Positions 50,443 through 62,030 of a stretch of DNA of 64,000 nt are shown here, piece by piece. The translations under genes and the position numbers were made by a program. How positions within the stretch are numbered: position 1 is the first letter of the stretch; each line of letters opens with the position of its first letter. This DNA comes from Vitellaria paradoxa (Eukaryota; Streptophyta; Magnoliopsida; Ericales; Sapotaceae): contig CM034238.1 of the NCBI GenBank assembly GCA_019916065.1, forward strand, positions 27,143,246 to 27,207,245, read 5' to 3'. The notes beneath the pieces are model-generated. The model was given only the letters and a program-made list of their open reading frames with translations. It did no database searches and was not told where the DNA came from.

Positions 50443-51523
50443 ATATTTGGTTTTTCTAATATGACGATGGAATTTGAAGTTAACCCATTTGTTGGTCAGG
50501 AGGCAAAGCCGTAAGTGTTTTTAAGCTTGTCTACATTTTTTCATGTAGTTCGCTTAATTTTGTATGCGGTGTCTGATCTCTCTGTCTCTCCCTCCCTCCC
50601 TCCGTAAGATATAAAAATGAGCCTGAAGTTTTGGCAATGACAAAACTAATTGCTGCATATCAACAAAATGAGATATTGGGTTTTGAACATATCGTCAAGG
50701 TTAGGCTACTGGATACTAATTTTATACTAATCACCTATATCTGTATGATGGCCTTTAATAATGCAGCTCTCTCTTCTATTGTGAATTGAAGTTTGGATTG
50801 TCTGTAGACTAATAGGAGGACAATAATGGATGACCCATTTATTCGGAATTACATAGAAGATCTCTTGAACAATGTCCGGACTGAAGTGGTGCTCAAGCTC
50901 GTCAACCCTTACACAAGATTTCGCATCCCCTTCATATGAAAGTTAATGATTGGGATTTGTTTATGTTAATAAGAGAATGGTTGTTTTTTTTTTTTCTTTT
51001 GGGTGGGTGTTTCATTACCAAATGATGAAGTTCTCAATTAATCTAACCCTCAGAGGTTCAAACCGTTTTTTATTGACCTCATTTGTAAAAATGAGTTTAT
51101 TTCATCTATTGACTGCTAATGTTCGATGCGTAATTTATTGAACAAAACTTGTCTCCTGCACGTCAATTTTAGGGAGAACTTAAGGCACAAGTGGAGTTTA
51201 AAAAAATGTTGGAAATCCCAAAAAAGCTTTTACCAAGATTTCGTTCGAAGCCACGAAGATCGATTTTAACGGACTTTCACTATTCATCTAAAATTTTTGT
51301 GATTTCTTGATTGCACTCTAAACGCTTAACAGTAATGCTTATTTTGGATCTGTACCCAAAGATCAATCTCTCATCTTTGTTTTTTTTTTTTTCTGATTTA
51401 TTTTTTGACTACGAAATTAATGTGAGATGCAGGTTAAAGGGAAAGAAAAACTACATTGCCATAGATAAATGGAATACACAGGTCAAAGAGCTGTATCAAA
51501 CCATCATCAACCGAGTATCTTGA
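50443..51523 (+). pseudogene. CSN2: Captured fragments of CSN2, COP9 signalosome subunit 2
   Basis: The exons still have GT-AG borders. Exon a (50443-50510) reads NMTMEFEVNPFVGQEAKP. Exon b (50609-50699) reads YKNEPEVLAMTKLIAAYQ. Exon c (50808-50939) reads [20 protein letters not shown], then [20 protein letters not shown], and stops. Phases a/b/c join correctly. A last piece (51433-51523) reads NYIAIDKWNTQVKELYQTII and ends at TGA, matching the CSN2 C-terminus. These are PCI-domain and tail regions of CSN2, a scaffold subunit for cullin deneddylation in the nucleus. The N-terminal half and the exon(s) between c and the tail are missing, so it cannot give normal CSN2. Identification is from remembered family sequence. 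Confidence 0.8.
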
Positions 51524-53033
51524 GATTGATATTTGTTAAATGTTGGTCTAGAAAGCATAAAATGAGTTTGTATACAAATAAAAATGACGAAAAGTTATAT
51601 TGAGCGTTTTCAACACGAAATAAAGAAAATTTGAAAACACAAAAACTCAAAAATGTCAAATAAATTTTTTTTTTTGTTTTCTTTATTATGAAATTCGCAA
51701 AGCATAAAACATATATAGAAAGTAGAAAACCAAAATATCCGTGCAAACGAAATGACATTTAAGGGTTTTTTTTATTACATAAATACTATTATCCAATTAC
51801 TATAATTTTATTTCTGATAAAAAAATAATTTGGAAACATTATGTTTTTACCTTTTTATATTTTTTAAATAGAGACACTCTTAATCCAAACTGCATATGAT
51901 ATTTTTTTAGGATAGGACAGGATGGGGATGGGGATGGGAGGAGACAATTCACTGTACGTATTTATTTGTTTGTTTGTTTGAAGTATTTTCTTTGACCTCA
52001 ACTTCTCCTCATGGAACCTTCGTTGTCACCTTGGGCTCTATTCCTCCAAATTTAAACGCAAGTACAAAGGGAAAATACTAACCTAACAACCCACAGAGAG
52101 AGGCAAGGGAGGAACTTTCTGTTTTTGTAATTATTATTATTATTATTATTACTAGAAAATGAAATTAACCCAATTTATGGGGCATGGGAATGTAGTGATC
52201 GAGAGGATGAATGCTGGAAGGAATGGGTTGGGGTGTGGGTGAGGCAATCTCCAATTAACCATCTTGCTCTTTAGTTTTTTAATTTTTAAAGGTTAAAATT
52301 TGAAACATATTTGGTAATGTTTTTTTTTTTAAATAATTTTTAAAATGCTTTTAAAAATTTTAAAAATTTTGAAAATAGAGACATAGTATTTTTGTATGTA
52401 ACAAGTAATAATCAGTACCACCCCTCGTTACTATCACTTGTATTGCGTATCATGATTCGTATTTTTGTAATTGTATATTTGTAACAATTTAGGTAATTGA
52501 TTTGACATTTATATATTTGCAACTGTTATATGTATTAAATAGTTAAGATTTTTGTTTCTCTCCACTTTGGTTATCCTTCTACTTGCTTTATATAAAAACA
52601 TAATTCGTCACACTTCTAATAAAACACTTGGATAATTTTTATATATAAAAGTTTCTAAATTAAAACTCCAAAAAATGTGAAAATATTTGTAAAAAATAAA
52701 AACAGTGTAGGCATTTATTAAAAAAAAAGTATGAATATGTAAGAAAACATCATATCATTTTTGTAATTTAAAACAAACATCATGCGTCAAGTTTTCGATT
52801 GGACGTTTAGATCCCTGAAAATAAATAAATAACGTATCCAATTGTACAATGAGGTACGAGCCATTACACACACACAAAGAGAGAGAGAGAGAGAGAGATT
52901 TTGCGAGGAAAGAGCAAAATATTTTATTGCAATGCTCTTTGACATCATCTTCCGGAACCTAGGACATTGGATTTGGCTACACATAACCAGTTCAAAGGAA
53001 ATGAAGTACATTCAACGACCCATTGATACGTCT
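51524..53033. other. AT-rich interior of the large transposon
   Basis: No gene was seen. There are TTATTATTATTATTATTATT-type and GA-type microsatellites (52137-52152 and 52878-52898). It lies between the CSN2 fragment and the end of the transposase gene, and presumably contains the 3' ends of both transcription directions. Confidence 0.4.
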
Positions 53034-54512
53034 TTAGCGACCTATCCCCCTATTTTGCGTAACCATTCTACAGATTCGCTCGCCTAGGGCATCCATGTAA
53101 CGGTCACCTGGCAGGTCTTCGACATCGGCCGCCTCCGTATCAGTGCGGAGGTCGACCGAATCAAACTGCGCAGATGACTGCATTGACGATGATGGGACAT
53201 CAACGTGAGAAGGAACTGCGTGGCCGTCCACGTCGTCGATTCTGCCATGCTCGAGTATGAAATTATGAAGCGCCATTGAGCAGCCGACGATGTCTACCTG
53301 AATCCGGTAGTTGTAAGGTGGCATATCTCGTAATATAGCCCATCTGTTTTTCCAGACACCGAAAGTACGTTCGATGACACTTCGTAAGGCTGCGTGGACC
53401 TCATTGAAGTACTCTCTAGGGTTCCTGGGTCGGCCACTGCTTCTGAATTGTTGTGCATGCATTCGCTCACCTTTGAACGACGCAAGAAAGCCTTTCCTAT
53501 TGGGGTACCCCGCGTTGACAAGATAGTATTTACCTACAACAGGTGTAAGAAAATATGTGAGATGCAACATTCGTAAATTTAGTGCAAGTAGTGTGACTCA
53601 ACATTAAAACTTGGCGTAAGAAAGGTGAACTTCATTTCTCGTAAAAGGTCCCACCTTCAATAGGGTACGGAAAGTCCTCATTCGGGTTTGACAAGACTTT
53701 CTTCAGGACGCGAGAATCATGCATACTACCTTCCCAGCCACATGAGATAAACACGAAATGTTGGTTGAAATCGCAAACCGCTAGAATATTCTGCGTGAAC
53801 CCACCCTTTCGATAGCAGAAAGCAAGCTCCTTGTTGAGAGGAGGGATGCAAGGGACGTGAGTGCCGTCCAACGCGCCAATGCAGTCCTATAATGGATATA
53901 GTACACGAAAGTCATCATTGCCGAACAGCAGCGTAGTGAATCCCCTAATAGAACAAAAAATGTAGGGCGTACCGCGAATGGCAAGTAGCGAGAGTCGTCC
54001 AGGATGTGAGAATGCGTCGCAGTTTGTTCCATTCGTTGCTTAATGTAATCCCAGCTAAGACGTTTCACTGCCGATAGCACCATGCGAAAGTGACGGGATA
54101 TGGTTTCACCTGAGTGTTGGTATCGTTCTTGGAGTGCCTTATTGGACATATTATTTGCCAATGTCTGTAGGAAAATAGCAACGCTCTCCTCTACGCTTAA
54201 GGTCGCTCTAGGGCCCTGACCAAGATCGTACTTTGTGGTTAGTTCATTACACAATGCCGTGAACACATGTTTGGTTACACAGCATGCTTCAAACAAACGC
54301 CGTGGGTGGCCTGACAGAAGTTCATTTATCCAAAGGCGACCAGGAAAGGCTGACGTGTGGCAGGGCTGTTTTGTAAGACTTTGGGAGTAGTACTGATACA
54401 CTATCGCAGCGGCCGACATAGCGCTTGCATCGGAGATTGCATCACAATCTTGCACGAACCGCGTGATGATCCCCTGTAATACTGGCCACTTGTCCTCGCT
54501 GCTGTTTGCCAT
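53034..54512 (-). CDS. PIF/Harbinger DDE transposase (DDE_Tnp_4, HARBI1-like), apparently intact
   Basis: Three exons, 54512-53973, 53886-53655 and 53533-53034, join in phase to 423 residues. The catalytic triad is likely D187 in ALDGTHVP, D237 in SMHDSRVL and E312 in SVIERTFGVWKNRW. An N-terminal helix-turn-helix-like region (SNKALQERYQHSGETISRHF) lies at about residues 135-155. The final part is acidic and ends NRGIGR. This enzyme cuts and joins element ends at TIRs and moves from cytoplasm to nucleus with a Myb-like partner in known systems. No stop or frameshift was found, so it could be active. Start ATG 54512 is the first in frame. Confidence 0.88.
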
Positions 54513-54884
54513 TGTTTAGAGTCAGAACTCTTAGTTGAGATATATGTTGCAAAAGGAACAATAGAGTCAGTAGAATAAAATTTACGTATTCCACATAAGT
54601 AAAGCATGAAAACAATAGCTTAAATTTGTGATAACATTCATTGTGTGCTATAGTGATAGAAAGGAATGCCATTCATTATGGGTTAAAATAGCTGTAAATT
54701 TTTCGAAAATAAACACATGCCACCAACATTAGGATACAAGGTTGTTTAAGAAGAAATATCCGTCCTACAAATAGTAAATCAATTGTTACATAAACGAGTG
54801 TAAGTGCTCATGTAAGAGATCAAATACACGGCAATAGGTAAAATTGTCTTAATGCTAGTAGGGGGGAAGTAGCTCGGGGATTTG
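54513..54884 (-). promoter_or_regulatory. Region between Myb-like and transposase genes
   Basis: There are 372 bp between the Myb-like stop (54885) and the transposase ATG (54512). It is AT-rich and should contain the transposase leader or promoter, unless the two genes share a transcript. No TATA box can be assigned with confidence. Confidence 0.35.
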
Positions 54885-56078
54885 TCATCCGGAGGTGGTG
54901 GAGGGTAGTAGGGTGCGCTGTTGTGGCCACTGTTGCTTCCCTCGACGCATTTGTTTGTGTTTACGTTGTTGGTACAGTAGCCACCTCAGCCTGTGAGCAT
55001 TGTCCGATTGGCCCATGAATGCCTCCCTGTTCACTTCGGTTGTGAATAAGTCGATGGCAAATAGATACAAGTCGGAAGTGCTGTCAATTTCTTCCATGGC
55101 TACCATTTTCGCGATACAATCTTGCATTGAGTTTGGACGCTTAGCCCAGACAAGTCTAACCTCATTCGTTCTGCCTCGTATGGCGTTAGCCATAGCCTCT
55201 ATAGATTGGGACATTCGGTTGGCATGGCTCTGGCGTCGTCTAAGACTACTGCTTTCGTCATCTATATCATCTTGAGTTTCCCTCCGCCGCCGGACTCCTC
55301 CCGATCCAGACCCTATACCCACATTAGCCTGATTGCATGGATCGATAACTGGAGGGGGTTCGGTGGAGGCAACAAATTCTGCTTGGTCTTGCATTTCCGA
55401 CGGTTGCGCATCCTCAGGTGGGGGACTTCTGGCAGATGGAGTCCAATGATATTCCCCAGTCGCAGAGGTTCCTCTGAATACTTTTTCCATTAACTCTGCA
55501 TGCTCCAATCCTCGATTTCTAAATCTCATGACACGAGAGTTATTCTGGCAAGAAACAACAACAATTAAGAGTGACTATCATTGTACAATAACAAAAAAAT
55601 TATATAAATGCCAAAAAGTGACAAAACAGCAAATTGTCGATATTTGTGAACTTGCTATGATAACGTACTCGTTGCTGCGAGGCCCACCACCAATCCGGCG
55701 CATCCCATGTATTCGTCACCGGATTCCAGCCCATTCCAGTTACAGTAGAGTGCGAGTTTTTGAAGTCTATCCATGTTCGCCAATCCTTACCCAGTTATAC
55801 CATCCGACTTTTATTTGCGCTAAGGTGAGCTGTTGGGATGTTATACGGTTAAACTCTGCTACAAGGAAATTATAACTAGCTGGGGATAGGCAGTTGCCCC
55901 TCCTATGACCGTTGTCTATGATAGCCGCTGTAATTGTGAGTAGGACTTCCGTTTTATGAAAATCCCAAGTTGCTTTGGGTTGTTTTATTTGCCTACGTCT
56001 TTGGGAACTGCTCGCAATGTTAATCTCCACATTGTGGAATTCATCTGAAGGCGAGAACGGGGAGCCCGTGGAGTCCAT
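54885..56078 (-). pseudogene. Myb/SANT-like DNA-binding protein of the transposon, probable 1-nt frameshift
   Basis: Exon 1 (56078-55669) starts MDSTGSPFSPSDEF. It has a trihelix/SANT-like region: KATWDFHKTEVLLTITAAII, then ITSQQLTLAQIKVGWYNW. The next segment, GKDWRTWIDFKNSHSTVTGM and GWNPVTNTWDAPDWWW, is in another frame, so a base appears to be missing near 55785-55790. Exon 2 (55544-54885, 220 codons) reads MRFRNRGLEHAELMEKVFRG, and ends in an arginine-rich and a helical region. This is the usual transposon partner of DDE_Tnp_4, binding subterminal sites. A 5' leader exon (56767-57000) is joined by a 682-bp intron (56085-56766). The frameshift may be real or an assembly error. Confidence 0.75.
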
Positions 56079-56084
56079 AACCAA

Positions 56085-56766
56085 ACTAAAAATTGACCAA
56101 AATTTATTAATTGATGAGCGAATAAAAATTGAAATATGAATTTTGTGATCTCTTGAACTTTGAAAAATGTAAGTGTAAACAGAAACTTTTCCATTCAACC
56201 ATAGTGAGAAACGTAAATGATAAAGACAGTGAGTGGTGCTAATGTGTTCATAAGCGAGCAAGGATTTAGAAATCTACGTAATAGAACTAGTGGAAAACGT
56301 TAGAATGACAAACCACAAGCCGTTCACACGGTTTACATTCTGGTTATTACCGTTCTAATGGTTTCTCATGACCGTTCCCACGGATCGGCCTCTGCCATGC
56401 TCGGTTCTAACGGGTGCCAACGACCCATTCCCACGGATCAGGTTCTGCCCAGAAACGTTAGAACGGATGAGCTTCGCTCGTTCCCACGACAAACAATCAG
56501 AACTTCGCCCCAACGGATCAGGTGCAGTTTGCAGACAATACAAAACCCATGACAAACGAGTACTCAAAGCTCCATAAAAAAGAAATTAAAGACATTCAAA
56601 GCCGAATACAAGCATTCAATCAAGACCCAAATGATCAAATCAAAGTGCGGGGACTTTACTACCAAAGCCGAACTAGTCGTACGGTTATAGAGATCCATGA
56701 CAAATGAGAGTAGATAAGAAACGGAATGAGATTGAAACCAAATCGGAATGAGATCAAAACAAGTAC
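56085..56766 (-). other. Leader intron of the Myb-like gene with part of the right array
   Basis: It lies between the donor CTCGAAG/GTACTTG (56767) and the acceptor TTTTTAG before the ATG (exon start 56084). It holds many copies of the CCGTTC(TC)(AC)ACGG palindrome (56295-56490). Confidence 0.5.
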
Positions 56767-57120
56767 CTTCGAGCGCGTGGGGGTTGAAGATGGCCGAGTG
56801 AGTTTGTCTGATGGAGGATGGATCTTCGCCGGAGAAAGTATCGCCGGACGGTGATAGATTGCCATTTTGGGGCTTTTTTGGTGCTGCTTCGTAACCAGTA
56901 GAGGGAGGCCGGCCTCATCTCAATGTAGATCTGATTTGTGGGTTTCTTGCTTCTTTGAATTGAAAGATTCTCAGTCCTTACTTGAGAATCTAGCAGAAGG
57001 GAAGGACGGTGGCAGAACAGAGATGCCGGCAATGAAACGAGGGCGTTTTAGGTTTCGGACAAGAGTGAACTGCCAAATTTTGAATGCGTTAGAACGGAAC
57101 GTGCATTCCGTTCCCACGGA
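56295..57120. repeat. Right subterminal palindrome array
   Basis: Palindromes or degenerate forms lie at about 56296, 56321, 56349 (CCGTTCTAATGG), 56372 (CCGTTCCCACGG), 56402, 56428, 56456, 56480, 57086 (CGTTAGAACGG) and 57107 (CCGTTCCCACGG). They are spaced about 20-35 bp apart within clusters. The right TIR follows at 57193-57237. Confidence 0.8.
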
Positions 57121-57435
57121 TTGGGTACTGTTCAACTCCAACAAATGTGGTTTGGGAAAATAACACCAAACGCCCACGTAACTTCAAACCGCGATTTATT
57201 TTGATTTATTTTATTTTTTATTACTCCAAACGGGTCCAATGTCAAACGAATCGGGTAGAGACCATTCCGTTCTAACGGTATCATGCAAACCATTCTAACG
57301 CTTTTAAGGGGATCTTAAAAAAGAAGGGTCGCCTCGTGAATGGACGACTACCAGTCAAAACTCCAGCACTTGAACCTGTCCTTTGCCATTTAAACCATGG
57401 GAACGATTTCCAGCAGACCATTCCCACGGCCTGTG

Positions 57436-57592
57436 TACAAAACCCACGGCAGTCCCTTCTCTGTCTCCACTTCTCCTCTTCCCTCATTCAACCCTTCTCC
57501 CCTGCCTGCTAAACCTCCGCCTCCTCCCATCGACTATAGCCACGGCTGTCCAGGGCGATTTCGGGTGTCCAATCCGTTTAATCAAACAAGGT
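57436..57592 (+). other. Leader exon of the second PF20167-like copy
   Basis: A C-rich stretch (CCTCTTCCCTCATTCAACCC) ends in the donor CAAACAAG/GTAAGTTT at 57593. It corresponds in place to the leader exon at 42371-42532 of the large element. Confidence 0.4.
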
Positions 57593-59691
57593 AAGTTTCC
57601 CACTACTTCAATTACAAAATGATTTCATATTTTCTCTCGACATTTTCTGCATTTTGGGAGTAGGGTTTGATTCACCATTGTTCGTCTTCTTCATGTCCCC
57701 TCTTCTTATTGCATTTTGAGTGATGCATTGATTCCGTACTACTAATGCCTGCTCACTTTGAAAACTAAAAATGTAAAAAGTTATTTTCATTTCCCTCATC
57801 ACATTTGCACTGTTAGTTTAGAATGATACATGCAGATATCTTTACTCATTCACAATGATTGGAATCATTTCTAAGGAAAAAACAAAATAGATTACTGACA
57901 ATATCGTGTGAGAGTGACTGTGCAGATCGTCTGGGTTACATGGCTTTTGTGATCCTTCCAACAAGTTTGAAAGAGACGACACAAAGTAATTCTTCCACAC
58001 CTAATTGCAAGGCAAAGACTTGCAATTATTTTTTCATACCCTGTTACACGTCAAAGACTTTTTTTTTAGTTATGTTTGATAATTTGTCAAATTAAAATTT
58101 TTTTGATAATTTTTTTTTTATATTGTCACGTGCTACTTTAAACAAAAGTAAAAAATTTGGTAAAAACTTTACAAAAATTAAAGGAAAATTAGAAAACAAC
58201 TAGACAAATTTGGAGAAAGTTGGGAAAATTCATCATGTTGTGTGCGTAGTAAGTTTTTAGTATGTGTTTGATAAATTTTCATAGAAAAAGTGAGAAAAAT
58301 TTTAAATTTCTTAGAACAACTATTTATTATTGTAACAAAATAAAGAAAAAATTATAGATCTATATCATAATAGAACTCTAATTATATTTACGAAAAATAA
58401 TTAAATTAATTGCCTAACTGTTTAACCACCTATTATAGTTCACTATAATTGATTTTCTTAAAACCCTTTTAAATATCTAATTCAACCCACAAGTTATTAA
58501 AAAATGTTTAATTTCAAATTTTATGTAAAAATATTTAGTTATCTAACTAGCTACAATTATCTACGATTTTTTGAAATTAAATATGTTATTTTCTCTCAAA
58601 TTCTATTTCAATAATCAATTTATTGGAGAAGCAAAAATTGTGAAATTACCCAGGCCTAGTACTTTTTTTATATTTTGTTAAGAATTAAGTCATGTTAATG
58701 CAATTTTTGCTTTAAATTTTATTTTATATTTTTTCCTGTACATATTACAAATACTATTCGCATATTCGCTATACCTTTAGGATTTCCTTGGAGTTAAAAT
58801 GAACGGAGTAAAAAATATAAAAGAAAGTGAGATTTAAGATAAAAAAAACAAATGGACAAATAAGAAAATGAGGAATGCAATATATAACTCTCAAGTGCTT
58901 ATGCTACTTTGTTTCACTGTAGTCACACTATTTTAATTCACAGGGAGAAATATACTGTTTAAGTTACAATAGTTTAAAATTATTTAAAAATAATTCTAAT
59001 ATTTTTATTATATTATCATAATTATTTTTAAAATAAAATTTATTGTAAAAATATTTTTTTCTCCTTCTCGTCAATGGACTAAAATAGGTTTTATTGCATT
59101 TCATTAATTAGGGTTTAAACTTATTTAATATTTATATTATGATTTACTATGTTTTTGTTCTAAAAGTTTCGTTATAGTTTATAAATATTTGGACGAACCA
59201 TTTCATTTAGTATTAGTAATTATTCTTAAAATGAACTAGAATTCATAATTAAGAACAAAACATTTATTAACATTAAATATAATTCACAAATAGCACATTG
59301 ATTTTAATTTAACTAAAAATAAGAAAATGGACCGAAATTCAAAATAGCATAGGATTGGAAAAGCCTTCAAACTTGAATGTGTATTTTCAAACACTAATTT
59401 TTCCCTTTCTTTTTATTCTTTTTAAGTACATGCTAAACTTGGCTCGCTTATGTAAAAATGTGATGTTAACCACTTGGTCTGACAAAAATTTACTATTGCT
59501 GAATTGATTCATTACTCCATCATCCACGTTAACCTATTTGCCAATTTCTAAAGGTGATGTTATACATCGCTTCAGGCCCCAAATGGAATTTGTATGCGTA
59601 AATATATTGTGCATTTCAACTACTAAACACATGGGGTTTATGTCAACTACTAAACATGTTTGTCCCCTTTTTTGGTTTGGGTTGACTGCAG
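57593..59691 (+). other. Intron-like stretch of the older element
   Basis: 2.1 kb of AT-rich DNA between the donor at 57593 and the acceptor GACTGCAG at 59691. No gene was seen. Confidence 0.45.
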
Positions 59692-60845
59692 ACATAGCGT
59701 CCTCGATTGGCATGCGTATCAAACATCTCGCCAACAAGGTAGCTGGGAAAAAGACCGCATACGATTGGCAGAAATTTGACAGAGAGGATGCACAAAAAAA
59801 TATACGGACTACTACTGCAAGAAGGCTATCGTCGTTGAGTGCTTCCTTGACTTTGAGGACTACGCGATACACAGTCTCAGTACAGTCTGGGAGCTTGAGC
59901 GACAGGGATGGCGTACATTGTTAACCCAGGAGGGGCAAGCTTGTGAAAAGCTCGTACACGAGTTCTACTCCAACTTGAAGGACATAGAGTTCTATCGTGA
60001 CGGGCCTCATATCTTGTCAAAACTATGGGGATAGGACTTTATAATTGGGCCCGCACATTTCAGCACCATCCTGCACCTTCTTGTTGTTCCAGATCCAGAA
60101 TACCACTACAGGGATGAGTGCCAAAGTTCGACCCTTGTTCCCCTAATTAGCAAGACCAACAGCCCATGAACCGGGGCAACCTGCCCTTAACAAGACTTAA
60201 AAGACGAATACCGGATTCTCAACATTGTCTCTATAATGTCATTAATTTCGTAGAAGCGGACGTTCGACTTTACTGTGGAATGGGCAACGCTGTTGGTCGC
60301 CATCATGACGGGCAAGGCTATATGCGCAAGACGCTTGATTGGAGAAGTGATGAATTCCCACTTAACGAAAAGTCAATAACCCAGCAACCCTCCCATTTGG
60401 CCTTTTCATAAAACAGTGTGCCAGACTGGATGGCACCTACCGAGAAGATACTGCCATAAGAGAAGCCATTCGATGAGAATACCCTAAACCGGAGACCTCC
60501 AAGAGAAAGCATAAGAAGACTGACTGACACGCACCGGCCATGGAAGACACGATAGGTGGGAGCTCCTCAGTAGATTTATCAGACCAGCTTGATGCCCTCA
60601 CGCTGAGTTTCGAGCAGGAGCGGCAAGTTAATGCTGACTGGAAGGAATTCCACCGACGATCAATAGAACAGGAGCATGCTGTCGCTGCAAGTTGGAGGGA
60701 CTACCAGCGTCAGTCCATTGACATCATACAATTGGAAATACACCAAATGTACAATAGCTAGCAGGAATAGGCCACCTGGATGGCCTCGCAGTGGCCAACC
60801 TTTCCCCCGGGTCAGTGGGATAACAACCTGGGGGACCCCAATAAA
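59692..60845 (+). pseudogene. PF20167-like protein, second copy, heavily broken
   Basis: It aligns with 46195-47354 over its whole length. The initiator ATG is ATA here. An early 1-nt deletion after the EDAQ block (near 59795) shifts the frame, and several stops follow. SIGMRIKHLANKVAGKK at the start and EQERQVNADWKEFHRRSIEQ near 60610-60670 show the homology. It is a dead copy, older or under no selection. Confidence 0.75.
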
Positions 60846-61257
60846 CTACTTCATCTCTCGCTTATAGGTAACCAATCCATTTATTCTTTATTATTATCCC
60901 ATTATTAGTGTTTATACCAATATATATCCGTGTTTTAGATTTTAGGTCTTCATCATTAGGTGGTTATAGAAATGTTGACAAGGAAACGATGCGGTATTTC
61001 CCATTCACTCCCAGTCCTACTGCTCTTTACTTTCTTTATTTGATTGTGCTTACGTGGTTGAGATTAGTCCTCTTTGCTATGTTCTACTTACACAAATGTG
61101 CCATGAATATATGCATGATTGTTTCTTATAATTGTTGATGAGGTAAAGACGAATGGTTTGAGCTTTTAATAGTGATAATGCTCTTCCATTTGTTTACTGT
61201 CTTCAAATAGAGTCCTAATGTTGTTTAATTTTTGGGTTGATCACAGTTCTATTTTGC
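60846..61257 (+). other. Intron-like stretch after the second copy
   Basis: It corresponds to 47373-48528 and is much shorter. It ends at the acceptor TTTTGCAG at 61257. No gene was seen. Confidence 0.4.
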
Positions 61258-61760
61258 AGTAACGGGTGGTACTACGTACATGGTTTGGAGCTTGGGTTGT
61301 TGCTAGAAGAAATGTTACCCCACTATCTCACTCGAGTTGAATGCAGTTGGAGTTTGCTGATGATGTTAGCCTTCCTATTTCTATTTATTTAGAATTTCGT
61401 AAATTGTATTCCTTTTTCGTTGTTTGGACGCTTAACGTTAAACATTTACAACCAGACTTGTTGAATGGCAATTGACTTTACACACATTCTTGTTTTCTAA
61501 TGCAAGTTACATATGTTACAAGTAGATTATTCAAACTAGAGATACAGTGGTATCTATATATGGTTAATTTTGTTTTTTGGTGCTTGGAAAACTGGTGGTG
61601 ATGTGTTTGATGTCTTCGTTATTGCCATTTGGTTGTTACAAATGCCTAGACCAAAATACTCATATTTTTTGACACCAGCAACGGTGTATGGTAGTCCAAA
61701 ATTCATTCCGGTGACAGCGGCAGCAGCGATCTCTATCATGGCCTTACCATTAGAATGGCT
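61258..61760 (+). other. 3' exon-like block and flank of the second copy
   Basis: It is similar to 48529 onwards over a short distance, including GTTGAATG and TTTGCTGATGATG. The rest is unassigned. Confidence 0.4.
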
Positions 61761-61767
61761 TTTGGTC

Positions 61768-62030
61768 TACCCGTTCTAACAGGTGGCACACTGCCAGAGG
61801 TCGTTCTAATGGTTGATCATCTACTCATTCTAATAAATTGCACTTTGCCAGAGGCCGTTCTAATGGTTTCTGATATATCCGTTCTAATGGACTGCTCTCT
61901 GGCAAGATCCGTTCTAACGATTTCTTGTGCATGTGTTCTAACGAACGCCCTTCTGGCCGAGCCCATTCTAACAGTTTTTGCCCTTTTCGTTCTAACAGAT
62001 GGGGCTCTGTCAAAGGCCATTCTAGTGGAT
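61768..62030. repeat. Palindrome array at the right end of the older element
   Basis: Ten or so copies of CCGTTCTAA(C/T)GG-like motifs lie at about 61771, 61804, 61827, 61857, 61888, 61911, 61934, 61965, 61989 and 62017. The spacing is about 23-33 bp. The variant with TA in the middle predominates here, whereas the left array of the large element has mostly CC. Confidence 0.75.

Larger units (their letters stand above)
41883..57237. mobile_element. Giant PIF/Harbinger-like transposon, 15.4 kb
   Basis: The left end GGGCCCGTTTGGTGTCC and the right end (minus strand) GGACCCGTTTGGAGTAA match over about 45 bp, including the AAATCA and AATAAA blocks further in, with about 8-9 mismatches. AAT flanks both ends (41880-41882 and 57238-57240). 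Inside are, on the plus strand, a PF20167-like gene, and on the minus strand a DDE_Tnp_4 (HARBI1-like) transposase and a Myb/SANT-like gene. A transposase plus Myb-like protein pair defines PIF/Harbinger. Most such elements are 3-6 kb and duplicate TWA, so both the size and the AAT duplication are unusual. Captured CSN2 exons lie in the middle. Confidence 0.75.

Noticed and set aside
41880..57240. TTA/TAA target duplication expected for PIF/Harbinger
   Set aside because: The flanks of the large element show AAT on both sides. I found no TWA pair adjacent to the TIRs, so the expected duplication is not claimed.
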